A stretch of DNA of 64,000 nucleotides from Multifurca ochricompacta. Its lineage: Eukaryota; Basidiomycota; Agaricomycetes; Russulales; Russulaceae. The stretch covers positions 496,001-560,000 of the forward strand of contig WTXG01000002.1 of NCBI GenBank assembly GCA_022496185.1, written 5' to 3'. Position numbers and translations under genes: made by a program. Numbering within the stretch: the first letter of the stretch is position 1; every line of letters starts with the position of its first letter. The notes beneath the pieces were generated by a model. That model worked only from the letters and a program-made list of their open reading frames with translations. It did no database searches and was not told the DNA's origin. Positions 10,267-26,116 of the stretch are shown piece after piece.

Positions 10267-13200
10267 ATGGACACCTTGAAAACACTTTCCGAGACAGTCC
10301 GTACAAGGTTGCGCTCTACTCAAATTATGACTTCATTGTCTCAAGTGGTGTCTGAGCTTGTCCAAAATTCCCTTGATGCTTCCGCATCTCACATTGATAT
10401 CGGACTTGACTGCCACGAATGGGAATGCTGGGTCAAAGATGATGGCCATGGCATGTCGAGGAGTGGCTTAGATGCACTTTCGAGAGGCCATGAGGCTGGG
10501 CGGTATAGTATGTTCATCATCTCTCGTTTCGAGACACTTCTCTAAGCAAGTTTGGAAACTAGACACATCTAAAGCTTACAACATAAGCTCCTTGGGTGAA
10601 GTTAACACATTTGGATTTAGAGGTGAAGGTAGCCCGCCTCTTTTCCCCTCTTATGCATGTTTACTGAAGACCTCTCAGCTTTGGCATCGGCGGCTGATGT
10701 CTCGTGTCTGGAAATCTCCTCCCGGACAGCTTCTTCCCCACAGACATGGTCTGCCATAACCAAGGTGCATACCCCTTTACCGTCTTAGCAGGTCACTTCT
10801 CTGAGATCCTGAAAGAATGGTCACTGTCTCTACAATGGGCCGGCCACCCGTTGGCGAATGGAGCGTCCGGGGACGGTTGTGTATCTTCGAGATATATTTC
10901 ACAACGTACGAGGAATTGCCAAGCTTTTGTTATGAAGCGTCTGAATCTCCTCTGTAGTTACCAATCCGACGCAACTCCCATACTCGCCCATCAAAGACGA
11001 TAGAAATTATTTGCCGAGATATAGAGACTTTGGCGTTGGCGTTTCCTGGAGTGTCGTTCACCGTCAGCACCGTACGACAACCAACGAAAATTGGGTCTCA
11101 TACCGACCGAGTGCTGAATATACCGAAGGTTTTTGGAACACACCTTTCTGAATTCGGTTAAACTTGATAATGCAACAACTAGACATTGTCTATCCTGTCT
11201 GCCTTTCGTCACATCAATGGTAAACTACTTGCTAGCGTGCGTCCGCACATCTCCAAGTCGAATGTACTTTCCTTTACCCTGTTTCAGGACGTAGACGAGA
11301 TTGCCGTATCATCGGGCACGATGAAACTCGAAGGCTTCATTAGCCTCAGAGGTGCACCTACAAAGGAAAATGTTCCCCTTTGACAATCGTTTGTAACTGA
11401 CAATGATCTCATGAACAGGCTCACCAATATATTTGTCAGTTTCCATCACTCACTCACATACTTCTCTGATGGTTTGGCTAGATATCAACCGCCATCCACT
11501 TCCTTCTTCTCACCACTTGCACCGCACTATTGATCACATCTTCTCTAGCAGTAACTTCTCGAAGCAAGTGCGAGTACAGTATGCTCCCCAGTGGAACGTA
11601 TGAGTGACTAGTGATATTTAGGTTCCAAGCATTGATAGTGCCAATAGCCCTCAATGTCAGTAATGATGTCTTCACTACTGGTGATTAACTAGACGCTCTT
11701 TACAGACACTCGGCGCTCGCCTCGCAAATTTGACCGAAAACCGATATATGTTCTTAGCCTGAAAATTTCGCCGAAAGATATAGCCAACTCTGTGGAGGCG
11801 AGGGACTCATTATTACATGTCTCCGTGAGCCCAGGTTCAATTGCGGGGACAGATCCATTCATACTGAGTCTTAACTCAGAGTGAAGACTCTATAACGGCT
11901 TTCGTTGACTCCGTCGTTCACACATTTCTACTTCGCCACAGATTCCTTCTCAACAATGATGGCAGTCTCACGCCAAAAAAAAGGCAGAAGGTCATGGCTG
12001 GGAATATATCCAGGAGCGCATGCAACATACCGGCTTATCAGTGGACATTGTCTTCTGAAGCCCTAGTATCGTCTAACGCGCCCTCGATCACCCGTGAACG
12101 AGACAAAGCGCCATCGTTGTACGTCAATCCTGTCAGTAAATTGAGTTTCGCGGGTGTCCTTGGTTTTCATCATCGTTCAGGGCCAGGATGACAATGGCGG
12201 TGATGAAAATGAGATTACATGGGCGGACCCAGACTCCAGCGTCACTTTTGTTGTCGACAAGAGGACAGGTCACTCGTATCCCCGCACCTCGTCAAGTTGC
12301 GCAGTTTATGAAAGCAACACGCAAGTTGTAAATCTTGCGCGAAGAACGAGTACAGTGGCTGACTTTTGCAACAATGAAGGTGAGGCACCACAGTGGATCC
12401 TCGATGCTCTGCAGGTGGGTGTCAAATATGCAGGAACAGCGTCTAGAAACGTACTAATATTATGAGAGGATAATTCAGCATATCTTGTGAAAGAGCGACC
12501 AATACCCTCCGTCTCTCAAAAACTCCCAAACATTCTCTCTTTCAGCCATGTCACGCACGGAGTGGATGTCACGCACTCTGATCTTCTTGCCCATGGTTCT
12601 TCCTCTTTTACCTCAGACGAAGCTTCTACATGGTACCTTCAGCGAGATGACCTCGCTCGTATGAAGGTAATAAACCAGCTTGACAAGAAGTTTATAGTTT
12701 GTGCGGTTGACCCACTTGGAGAAAGGGAGTGTGACCGTCAAGCATCCGACAACCCAAAACGTTTGCTGGTCCTCGTGGACCAACATGCTGCTTCGGAACG
12801 AGTTCGCGTGGAGGGCTTTTTGAGGACCATGTGCCATTATTTCCTGCATCCCGAAAGCACTGGGAGTCAAAGCGAGTTTCGCGTTCAACTAGACCCACCA
12901 CGTCTGATTCTTCTCAGCCGAAAGGAAGCCTCCATGCTCCGCGGCAGCGCGCGGAGCATCTTGGAAAGATGGGGCTTTGACCTGAGTTGGCCCGAATCGC
13001 ACGATCAAAGCGCTGATCAGGAGCAGGATGCGTACGGGAAAGTCATAGTACATAGCTTACCACAGGTGGTTAGCGAGAAGGTGCGAAAAAGCGTTCTTCG
13101 TTTCGTATTTAAGTGTTGTTCACTTCCCCCCTAGCTTCTCCCGGGTGACGAGCTTCGGGATTTCTTGAGGAGACAAGTGGCAGGATCGGAGAACAATGAT

Positions 13201-13670
13201 GTATTACCGGCTTTAGGATCCGAGATGCATGAAACGGGCCAAAATCACCTCACATGGCACAAGGCGCTCCGCTGGTGCCCAAGAGATTTGCTTGAGCTCG
13301 TCAATTCAAGGGCATGCAGAGGTTTCGTGCTCGTCTATGGGAGGCGAACACCGCTGACATTGTTGAAGGTGCAATCATGTTCAATGATCCTTTGTCAATC
13401 GAACAATGCGAAAGGCTGATAAGCCAACTTACCGAGACTGTATTTCCCTTTCAATGTGCACACGGAAGGTTGGTTCGCCCGCTAGGTTCCGGAGCCTCGT
13501 ATCCTGACGCAATGTTTTGCTTTTTGCTATATAATATTTCTGCGTTTCGTAGGCCATCTTTAGTGCCATTGACAGGAACGTCTGAACTTTTATTACGCCA
13601 AAGTCGACGACGAGAAGTTGATTGGGTGCGGAGTGGATTGACGTTGGCACCTTCGGACGATGTTGATTGA
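10267..13670 (+). CDS. MLH3: DNA mismatch repair endonuclease MLH3
   Basis: MutL homolog that with MLH1 nicks DNA in mismatch repair and resolves meiotic crossover intermediates. N-terminal GHKL ATPase motifs are present: ELVQNSLDASA, DDGHGMS and GFRGE. A variable middle is spread over many short exons and ends near 12480. The C-terminal endonuclease domain keeps the metal-binding DQHAASERVRVE, which fits DQHA(X)2E(X)4E, plus the ACR motif (SRACRGAIMFND) and QCAHGRPSLVPL, so the nuclease is probably active. Clear introns lie at about 10629-10672, just before LLPGDELRDF (13085-13133), and within HGR/PSLVPL (13470-13552). Exons between 11380 and 12480 are the least certain. The start is the first ATG in frame with KTLSETVRTRL. 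Confidence 0.9.
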
Positions 13671-13807
13671 TCGAGCAGAGGGAGAGGCGGAGGCAGTGTT
13701 TGTTAGGCGCGGTTGGGCACTAGGCTCAGTCTGAGGACTGAGGCTCATCACACGATCGCTCACACGATCAGGGTAAACCTGTGACGTCACCTGTTCGCCT
13801 ACATCGA

Positions 13808-13813
13808 TATAAA
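13808..13813 (+). promoter_or_regulatory. TATA-box-like element upstream of RTC3-like gene
   Basis: TATAAA lies 120 bp upstream of the ATG at 13933, just before a pyrimidine-rich repeat. Spacing suits a fungal core promoter. The yeast relative RTC3 is stress-induced and such genes often have TATA boxes, so a role is plausible but unproven. Confidence 0.4.
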
Positions 13814-13830
13814 GGAGGGGGTGACTTTGA

Positions 13831-13867
13831 TCTCCTCCTCCTCCTCCTCCTCCTCCTCCTCCTCCTC
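13831..13867 (+). repeat. (CTC)n microsatellite in the RTC3-like 5' region
   Basis: About twelve uninterrupted CTC units between the TATA-like element and the start codon at 13933. Long pyrimidine tracts are common between TATA and transcription start in fungal promoters. Confidence 0.85.
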
Positions 13868-13932
13868 TTGTTATTGTCAACGACTCTGGACCAAACGTCT
13901 TTCATACACGCATCAGACTATTTTCTTAAATC

Positions 13933-14567
13933 ATGGTCAAATCGATCACTAAAGTCGTCTTCAAACCTGACACGAATGCATCCGATGTCTTTCTTGTCAT
14001 TGTCAACCCAGTAGAGGTGTGTGTGTGTGTGTGTGTGATCGCGAAGGCCACAGATAAATCTAGTTTATACTTTCTCTAGTACAAGAAATGGAAGGATGGA
14101 GGTAATTGTCCTCGCGTTCAACGTTGCTAAAGTTGCTGAAATAGGTTCTTTCAGATAGGTAGGACCACTTTCACTTCACTTCACGATTATCCCCCCTTGC
14201 CGTGTAGAAGAGAAGAGAAGTTGACAGTACAACTCCTCTAGGACTATTGCTTTAGTTAATGTCCTCGATTGTATGTGATCTTCGACTGTTCGATCGACCT
14301 GAACTTTTTCATGGATTGACCATAGCGTACGAAATTCTCTCGTCAAATCAAGGACCGCAAGGTCTCCTACGACGTCCTTCGAAGCAAGAACTCGATAACG
14401 TGTTCGGTACACACACTGATGTTGACGTCATTCAACAGATCTTGGAGAAAGGAAAGGAGGAAACAGGCGAAGGTATTGCCTCTGGAAAGTGGGGGAACAA
14501 GAACGATTCGAAAGGCAGTGCATTTTTGGTGGACAGTAAGGGAGGTAACAGAACAACGGGATTTTGA
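13933..14567 (+). CDS. RTC3: Small SBDS-domain protein, RTC3 (YHR087W) type, with a 4-nt microexon
   Basis: Single-domain relative of the N-terminal domain of the ribosome-maturation protein SBDS; the yeast member RTC3 is linked to RNA metabolism and stress. Five exons fit: 13933-14016, 14080-14101, 14155-14158 (only ATAG), 14242-14270 and 14326-14567. They total 381 bases, exactly 126 codons plus stop, with no internal stop. The product reads ITKVVFKPDTNASDVFLVIV, then EYKKWKDGDRTIALVNVLDS, then SNQGPQGLLRRPSKQELDNV and FGTHTDVDVIQQILEKG, which follows RTC3 along its length. Every intron has GT and AG ends. Skipping the microexon puts a stop within a few codons. Family call is firm; the cellular role here is inferred. 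Confidence 0.85.
14017..14037 (+). repeat. (GT)n microsatellite forming a splice donor
   Basis: About ten GT units begin exactly at the first intron of the RTC3-like gene, after the GAG codon. The repeat itself supplies the donor GT. Confidence 0.85.
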
Positions 14568-14782
14568 GAGGAGAAGGAGAAGGACAAAGAAGTTCTTGTA
14601 CATCGTACATCGCGCAGCTAGTTGATTATTTGATTTGTGATTTGTTGAAAGAAATGAAAGTAAATAAAAAGCAGCACTTGCGATCCTCGACCTCGACGAT
14701 GCGTGCTAAGGTCACATGATCCTTCATGGTGGGCTTTGCTCGCGAGTTTTCAAATCGCTCAGGAAACGGTATTTTTGTTGCG

Positions 14783-16058
14783 ATGAATTACATCTGGCTT
14801 GATTGTGATCCCGTATGTATCATCATGGCATCTCAACTTTCCTTTTATTCTTTGAATTATTTAGGGACACGATGATGCTACTGCCATTCTATTAGCAATT
14901 CATTGCTCCAATATACGCCTTCTAGGCGTTTCCACTGTACGATGCCCGTGTCATTCTATATATCCTATGCAACCGCCGTTAAATGGGTAGCAAGGTACAC
15001 GGAAATACTACTGCTGAGAACACTAAAATCAACGCATCACGATGCTTGCACGCTTTCGCAGCGCCGGCGGATATCAAGGTGTATGGCGGTGCAATTAAGC
15101 CACTCCTACGGCCAACAAGGCACGATCCAGAGATTCATGGCCCTGACGGACTAGGTGGTGTAGAGGGACTTCCATCTGCCGACTCGAGTCTAGTGCGAAC
15201 GCGTATCGACCATCGTCCTGCCATCGAAGCCATCGCCGGTGCTCTTAGGCGGACATGGAACGACAGCGCGGGCGTCAAAGTCACCATCGTGGCGTCTGGA
15301 CCTCTGACTAATATAGCGCTTTTTGTGAGCGTTTATCCAGACCTTTTAGATGCAATTGAACGGATCGTCTTCATGGGGGGTGGAATTGGCGTCGGCAATC
15401 GTTCTGCGGTGGCAGGTTCGTCCGCTCGCTCCGTTCGAGCTTTCAATCCCTCTTGTCGAGTCTGTTTGTTCTACTGAACGTTATAATGAGGCAGAATTTA
15501 ACATCTTGTGTGATCGTCAGTCACGCCCGTCTATTTCCCGTCATTCCATCTGGCATCTGACTCGCTTGTTTGGGTAGCTGAGGCCGCTCAGATAGTTTTG
15601 AATGCACCTGTGCCAAAGACCATGATACCTCTCAATGTTACTCACAAAGCCATAGTGACCAATTCGCTCCATAATAAATTAATCAACAATTCACTGACTC
15701 ACGAAGCGCAATCCGAGCTTGCCAGCAGTCAACTTCGCCACACACTCTCGACCCTCATTTCCTTTTTCAAGGAGTCATACAAGTCGACTTTTGGTTTTCT
15801 TGATGGTCCGCCACTCCACGATGCGTTGACAATTGCTTACGTCGCCCGGCCGGAGTTATTTACCAGATTGCGGTACAAGGTGATGTAGAGTTGAGTGGGA
15901 TTCACACAACAGGGGAAACTGTAGCGGACGTCTGGGGTTACCTTGAAGCGGATGAACCTGGGGCAGGACGGGCAAGAACTGCGAGGTTGCAACGGATCTT
16001 GATGTCTGCCTTGTCCCTCACATCTGTTCTTCCAACACTGACAAGCCCTCTGACTTAG
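14783..16058 (+). CDS. URH1: Inosine-uridine preferring nucleoside hydrolase
   Basis: Calcium-dependent N-ribohydrolase that cleaves nucleosides to base and ribose in purine and pyrimidine salvage. It opens MNYIWLDCDP, an intron, then GHDDATAILLA, giving the family's aspartate-rich D-x-D-P-G-x-D-D calcium site. Other landmarks are STVHGNTTAENT, VYGGAIKPLLRP, EIHGPDGLGG, VASGPLTNIAL, RIVFMGGG, AEFNILCDPEAAQIVL, PLNVTHKA and LHDALTIAYV. Introns split at 14813, and at about 15415 and 15510. Near 15879-15885 one G seems to be missing: adding it gives YKVDVELSGIHTTGETV and an open frame to the stop at 16056. The neighbouring permease (5.8 kb) also serves purine use, but nothing shows co-regulation. 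Confidence 0.9.
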
Positions 16059-16266
16059 ATCGCCGCATTTTTTGACTTCTTCCTTGATTGCGTTGCAAAG
16101 TGCGATAGGGTATCACCACTGAATCAAAAGTGCACAAGCTAGATAGATGGAGTACTGTATGTTGGGTTGGCTACGAGGATTGAATGTATGAAGGCGCATG
16201 TTCGTGGATGTGCAGAATGAAGACAATCCATAGTCGTGGTTTGGTTGATCAATCTTATAGCTTGCC

Positions 16267-19200
16267 TCATGTCCTTCCTCCATCTATAAACATCTTACTG
16301 AGTGGCCGTCGTCCCGGACGGGCCCTACGCTTGCCATCACGCATGCTGCGTATGGTCTGATCGAGGGCGCCGTGTTCAATTAGCTTCACGCCTGCAGCCC
16401 GACTCTCCGAGCTCACAGGAGCCAACATTTGAGAGTCATGAGACGCCGCCTTGACCACCTATAGTTCTGTCAGAAAACCTATGTCCCATAACAACAAAAG
16501 ATACAGACCGGTTCCGATTCCGATGTGGGCTCCTCAATCTCGATGGCAGTTATGACCGGCAGATGGTCAACTGGGGCCTTCTCTTCTCTGTCGTGTGCTT
16601 CTAAAGCCGCTTTCTGTACACCACAACTCTCGGTCACAAAACTAAGTGCATGGAAAACCAAGTTCTTACTTGCAACAAAGAAGAGAATGACAGAATCAAC
16701 GCAAAGAAATCTTCTGGCTTCGGCGAGTCTGGCGAGTCTGGGGCCTCGCCGTAATAAACAAGCAAGCTCTTAAGATCCGTCTCAAGCGCGGATCCGAGTT
16801 TGGATACCGCGTCAATGGTGACCCGCTCTTTGAACAAGAATGGCTTACAGAATATTTATTAGTTTGAGATTGCATTCGCACTGGCAACCTTACCTCCATA
16901 ACGTCAACGAATCTGTCCTGAGCGGGCTGTGCCCTCGCCTCCTTGACTCGCCTCACTTCATCCTGAACTTGGTCTAATCCACTGACCAGGGTGGAGATGG
17001 AGGTTATTAGCCCGGAGACAGACACTGCGTGACCGTCAGACGAGCCATTACAATTTCAGAAACGCTTACCTCGCGCGGCCGCTTCTACATGGGGCATGTC
17101 CTCGAGAAAGGTCACTAAAGTTGGGTCGGTACGCAGAAGAACTCGCGCAACGTAATGGAGCAATGTTGGGCACTCGGGGTCTCCTTTAACGGACTTCGTT
17201 TCGCGCAGCTACACTACCAGCATTAGGCGGGTCGAAGAACAGCACAGTATACGAACGACCTTAAGGAGAGCATCCAACTTGAAACCACGAGCTCCGCCGC
17301 GAAAGCTGAACCGTTTAGAGCGTTTCCTACAGTGAGAACAGCCTAGCGAGTGTAAATTACGGTCAAGTCGACGAGTCAGCACCCACCTGGAGGACGCGCT
17401 TAAACCTCTGTGACGATTTGAGCTCACGTGATGCGCTATGGAGAATATCTAATTCCGGCCGTATCTCTTCAACGTCGAGTTCTAGCCTTCGTCGGTAAAT
17501 CATACATCGTAGGCGATCGGCTATCCTAGGGATATCCATGATCTAGGTAGCTCATTGTAGCTTAGCCTTCCAAAATGAGGTTGTACTCACCTGATAGAAG
17601 AACTGGTCTGCCTTTGCAAGTTTACTGACATCACCAAAATCCTTGAGCCTAGTGACCTCTTCTGTGGTGGGCGTCTGCCTCTCCATTGCCTTTAAATCAT
17701 CTACAGAGAGCACCTTATCATCAACCTGAAGAAGTGCTTTGCGAATGTCGACCGGAGTTAGTTTTATTCTCGAGAGCATTATAGCTACGGAATGTGAGTG
17801 ACCGCACTAATGAGTTGAGAACGACATACCGATATTGTTAGCCCGTGTTATGTCTAGCAAAGTTGTAACAAATGCTTTTTTCGCTGTGCTCGCGCGCTGC
17901 AGTGGATGGTCACGAGCGCTGTCAAGAGCGAAGGTTGATTCCAAATCACCCAGAAGAAATGGGGTATCGGAAGGAACATCATTCCACACGGAAGACGCTA
18001 ATGCAGTAGACTGCAACTTGTTCCAGAAGAAGGGCCGCAATCGCTTAGCCGGCTCCGCATTGCGTAGTCTCCCCAAGCGGGCGGCGGGAGGCGACGGGGG
18101 CACGGAGATACCGCCAGATGTAGGTAGTAAGGGCGGCGGTGGCGGGGGTGGCGGGGGGGGTGGGCCCGAACCATTGATTAAAGTAGGTGGTAGTGGTGGT
18201 GGCGGCGGCGGCGGAGGTGGCGGTGGAGATGGAGAGCTGCCGGGGTCCGTGCTGGTGAGGAAGGGTGGAGGCGGGGGTGGAGGCGGAGGTGGAGGTGGAG
18301 GTGGAGGCGGAGGTGGGGTGGAGGTGGAGGTGGAGGTGGAGGTGGAGGTGGAGGTGTAAGCGTAGTTAGCCCAAAGGACGGCGATGACAGTTCATGCGGC
18401 GACAGATTCCGGAAGGAAGAAGGGTGGCGGTGGTGGTGGTGGTGGTGGTGGCGGCGGCGGCGGCGAAGAGAGAGAAGGTGGAGAAGGTGGAGAAGAGGAA
18501 GAGGGTGGAGAAGAGGAGAGGGTGGAGAAGAGGGAGAAGGTGGAGAAGAGGGAGAAGGTGGAGAAGCATCTGAAAACTGGGAACGCTCTTCAGACGAGGT
18601 TGTTGTGCTTATTATGATTCTGGTATTAGAGGGTCGTGGTGGGGGAGGGGTGGGAGGGGGAACCAGCGCTTTGAAGTCCTTCTCAGTGATGTACTTTGGT
18701 TTAATAGCCAGCTGAGACCTTAAATCTGCTATCTCTGCCTTTAGTGTGATCAATTCCTTCTCTTTCAGAGACATATCTTCAATCGCCCTTGAGGCGAGAA
18801 CGGCGGCATCGACATCGGAATCTACCTCCCTGGATTCCTCTCGGGACCGGAATCGAGAATAAACGGACTCGAGAGCCCGCTTCAAGTAGAGAAGTTCCTT
18901 GTCCTTCTGTGCAACAGTACTTTCAAAATGTACCACCTATGATTGGGCTGGTGATGAGTAAAAATATTGGTGATCACTGTATGAACTAACCTGAATCTTA
19001 AGCTTCGCAACCTCGTCCATGATGTTGGTCCACTTGGTTCTCTCTCGTTCGCGTTTGGCTCGCTCATCCTATTCGTCCGCGGGTAGGCCAAAATGAGAAC
19101 CGGTATACATTAAGACACAAGGAAAACGAACACTTTCGCGGATCTCGACGGGATTTGAGGACTTGAGATGGTCGAGTTCAGATTTAGTTGTAGGACCTGT

Positions 19201-22200
19201 TTCTCCTTATGAACCAAGCGTTGAACCAGTCCATGAAGACTCTATCGAGCTGGTGAACACAGCCAAATGGTAATAGAAACGAAACGTACTTCTGACCCTC
19301 CCTTACCGAGAGCCCTTGAGGCAGGGGTTGCTGGACTCATGGATATTGTCTTGAGCGTATTGAGTTCAGCTGTGTGTTGATCGAGCGCCTCCCGTAGTTG
19401 TGAGCGCTGTGATTATCGTTACCCGAATGAGGGATAGCGGAATAATGGAGGACATATCCAGGACGCACCTCGACTGTCAAGAGCTCAATCTGCCCTCGTA
19501 AGGTTTCAATTTCGTCGCGAAGGGTTATCGTCGCATCATCATCGCCCACTTCCATGGGCCCGCCCGTGATGTCCTCTACGGTTGCAATAAAATTCTTCAA
19601 AAATGATCGCCAGCCGCCCTGTCTGGTTTTAACGTCAGCTAATGCCTAGACTGAAGAACATCGCCGCACAAATCGTCAATACTACTAGCTTGTTCGACGA
19701 AATTTGTGACAACAGAAGTCAAATTCGCCCTTTACAAAAATGACAATTAGAACTTCCGCAGATTTACTTAGAGCCATACTTTTCGCTAGGCGGCTGGAAC
19801 AGAGGTATCAGCGCCTTGCCAATCCTGACAACTTTGTCATAATCCTCATTTCGGGATCTTGTCAGAGCGACAAGCTCTTCGAAAGCCAACGCCAACTCTG
19901 GGGCATCATGCCGATCGTCAGCTCGGAGAAGATAAGGTGCACGTTCCCGCATGTCTTCTTCATCTTCGAATTTCTCCTCTGTATACACGTCCAGCTGCGT
20001 TATCAGACTTTCAGCTGGCCTTATGTAACGTAGCGTCTGGCGTAAAGTAAGGGGGAGTAGCTTAGCGGCGAGCAGCTAACACTCACAACGATAACTTCAT
20101 TCAAACCCCGTCGGCTAAATTCCTCACGAAGTAAAAGCCGTTCTTCCAAAGATTCCGGGCCATTTGTCAGTGCGTTAATCAAGACCATGGATGCTGTGCG
20201 GGCTTCCCATGCGCCTCATCCTCTGATGGATGAGCCGCACCTCCAGTAAGGTCGTCTGGATCAGACTCAGGGAGGCGCAGCGACAAAACAAGCTCTTCGA
20301 ATCGAAACGCTTCCTCGAACGCGACTCGGTAATCTGACATGGCTGCCATGACCATCTTGTGGCCTTCAGGAATGGCTAGGACGCATATGGCAGCCAAAAG
20401 ATCCGACACCAAAGCTCGCAGTTTGTGTGAGGAGTGGTGTAGAGAATAAGTGATGTGCGTGATTGTAGTAGGCGAAGCAAGGACCGCATTGAATCCCGGC
20501 TGAAACGGATTATGTTCAACTGTTACCCATAAGGAACGTCGAGCGCTGGGCTACCTCTGTGTTGGACAAAACCCTAAGAATTTTTATGACTTCCAGGAGC
20601 ACAATACCTTCGATGTCAGTAAGATGTTTCCTCTTTCCTGCCCTTCCAACGAGACCGCCAAGCAAAGCGCCAAGCACATCCAAACCTCCCTCGTCTCAAC
20701 AAATTCTTTTACCCAGAACACGCGAGCAGTGGACAGATGAACTCGCAACGAGATCAGATGTTTCACCAACTTTGTGTTGAGAGCCTTTCCTACAATGCCG
20801 TCCACGTACCGCTTCGGGGTCTTGTCTTCCTTCGGTTGGCCTTTGGTCTGGGCAACGGCATTTTTCTCGCCACCAGAGGAGACCCACCAGCTCGACCAAA
20901 GCCGCCTGTGCTCTGAGGAAGAAGGGGCTGCGGTTCCTCTGTTGCTCTGGTATCCTGTGCATGGGAGGACGTACGGTTAGGGTCTGGCCGTTCATCTTTG
21001 CAGTTCAAGCGCGATCCGGACCCAGCAGGAGCTGCATTTGTTGCGCCCCATCCGGTGATCGACAATCGTCTCATTAGGCCAGAGTCTCCAGTAAGTTGAG
21101 GGACAAGACGAGGTAGTAGATTGCTCGCGCTGGAAGGGCCGTATGTAGCAGAATATGAGGGTTGAGGGCCATGCGAGGGCGACTTGGGGGAGGTGGTTTT
21201 CGATTGTCTGTGTTGCTCCAGAAGATACAACTTTCTATCGGGAGAAAGCTGATGCATTGCTCGGCGTTGTGGCTCTTTCAAGCCTAATTCATCCTGTCCC
21301 GTGTCTTAGCAAACTTGAAATTAAATACAACTGCACCCTCGCACATACTAGCATCTGTTCAAAATTTCCCATGTCCAAATCTACTTCTCCAGCATCTGCG
21401 TGACTCGTATGAAAGTCAACATCGATGTTTACCTGCTCCACGAGCCTAGGCTCGCTGACACTCATCCGCTCAGACGTGAAACTCTTCGAGGCCCTGGGAG
21501 GTGAAGTGGGCGTCGAAGGGCGAAGCCAGCCCTCGAACACGCTAGAGAGTCGCGCTTGGGATAAAGAGTGGCGCCAGTCAATAGACCTCGCTCCGGACGG
21601 CGGTGAGACGTCAGATGCTGCGTGACTAGTGGTTTGCTTGGCTGTTCCGCCTGCGTCTTCTTCTGGTGCTTCCGTATCCTGAATTGCCCTGATCGTAGAC
21701 TCGGACGGTTCGAGCGATACGGACGATGTGGTACGTGGTCGTGGACGACGATACCACTCGTCTGGGACCGAGAACCGAAAGAGACGCCTTGCCTTTGAAG
21801 AGAACCCCGACGGAACTTCAAAGGGATGAATTGACTTATAGAGGGGTGCATCCGGGGAAATTATAACAGCCTCTAGGATCAAGGAAGCCGTTTCAGTCGA
21901 TGGGATAGAGAGGCTACATGCAACTCACTCTCAGTATCGCCTTCAGTCCAAACCTCTTCTAATACATATTGCACAACAGCCCCTCCAGGCCCAGGCAGAG
22001 ACCTAGTGAGGCCAAGCGTGTCTATTATAGATTCAGAAACTTCTCGGACGGCAGTGGTCCTTGAGAAAAAGCACTTCCAATTGAAGCCATCGTGGATTTC
22101 GGGGACGCGAAGAAATGATATTGTGACGGACAGAGAGGGGTGCAGCGAGACGAGGCGAAGGAGAGGTGAATGAAGATGGGACGTCAAGGCAAAAGCAGAG

Positions 22201-22613
22201 AAATGACGTTGAAGTGAGGGATCTGCCGGTGCGGCCTGAATCAAAGGAGCGATATTGGCCGAGTCGCGCAAAAGACCTGTTGCGAGATTTATAGAGTTAG
22301 GTGACAAGGAAATGTTTCTGGCACGTACCATCCCCTAGAGATCTTAATTCGTCTTCTTCCCATTGACGACCTGGGGACTCTTTCCGAATTAACTGAATCG
22401 CCCAACCGCAGGGGGCAAGTCACCGAGGACGTCGGACTTGACTTCATCAAGAACGCTTAATGAGTTGATCACATCACTGACGGTGCCATCTTGTCGCAGT
22501 GAAACGAAGTGAAGTGACCCGGATGGTAAGACTATTGGGACAATGAGAATGTCATCGGGCATTGGGTAGAGTGATAAAGGAAGGGCAGGCAGGACAGGAG
22601 GGAACTGGAACAT
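16267..22613 (-). CDS. Formin (Bni1/SepA-type actin nucleator)
   Basis: Nucleates and elongates unbranched actin filaments for tip growth and septation. From the N-terminus: a conserved leader MFQFPPVLPALPLS with WAIQLIRKES; an armadillo-like GBD/FH3 region (ELGLKEPQRRAM, RYVDGIVGKALN, LGALLGGLVGRAGKRK); a coiled coil near 18700-18930; a very long polyproline FH1 at about 18120-18650; the FH2 domain (RLRPFFWNKL, LKDFGDVSKLAKADQFF, VLTVGNALNGSAF, FRGGARGFKLDALLK); and a basic C-terminal tail resembling a DAD (LDQTIRSMRDGKRRARPGRR). Many introns. Three one-base losses are needed to keep frame, near 22402-22409, 18313-18320 (inside FH1) and 17301-17306 (inside FH2). The frame within FH1 at 18417-18560 is ambiguous. 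The start lies only 61 bp after the MCM6 stop. Confidence 0.9.
18119..18560. repeat. GGN/CCN-rich low-complexity block encoding formin FH1
   Basis: Runs of GGTGGA, GGCGGC and GGAGAAG-like units on the plus strand, three main blocks (18119-18230, 18265-18358, 18417-18560). On the minus strand they code proline-rich FH1. The plus-strand poly-Gly and Glu frames over the same bases are shadows. Confidence 0.9.
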
Positions 22614-22674
22614 GGGCTGGAATGACTAATACAGCACAGCGCTACGCTACAGCTAGCTAGCTCTAGTCTAGTCT

Positions 22675-25949
<3,275 letters not shown>

Positions 25950-26054
25950 AATTGAACGCGAGGTGGGAAAAGGGCGACGCGAAGGATAAATGAGTTTCGC
26001 CGCGCTGCGACACGAAAACGCCTGCCCTTCATCACTCCACGTGACCATATGATT

Positions 26055-26086
26055 ATTACGGGGCGATGTAATTACGGGGCGATGTA
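26055..26086. repeat. Perfect 16-bp direct repeat in the MCM6 promoter
   Basis: Two head-to-tail copies of attacggggcgatgta, 106-137 bp upstream of the MCM6 start codon. Tandem copies at this distance could be a factor-binding element, or a simple slippage duplication. Confidence 0.7.
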
Positions 26087-26116
26087 AAGTACTTGGGGTA
26101 TCCAGAATAACGATGC

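Noticed and set aside
18384..18617. Plus-strand poly-Gly/Glu ORF
   Set aside because: Shadow of the formin FH1 region.
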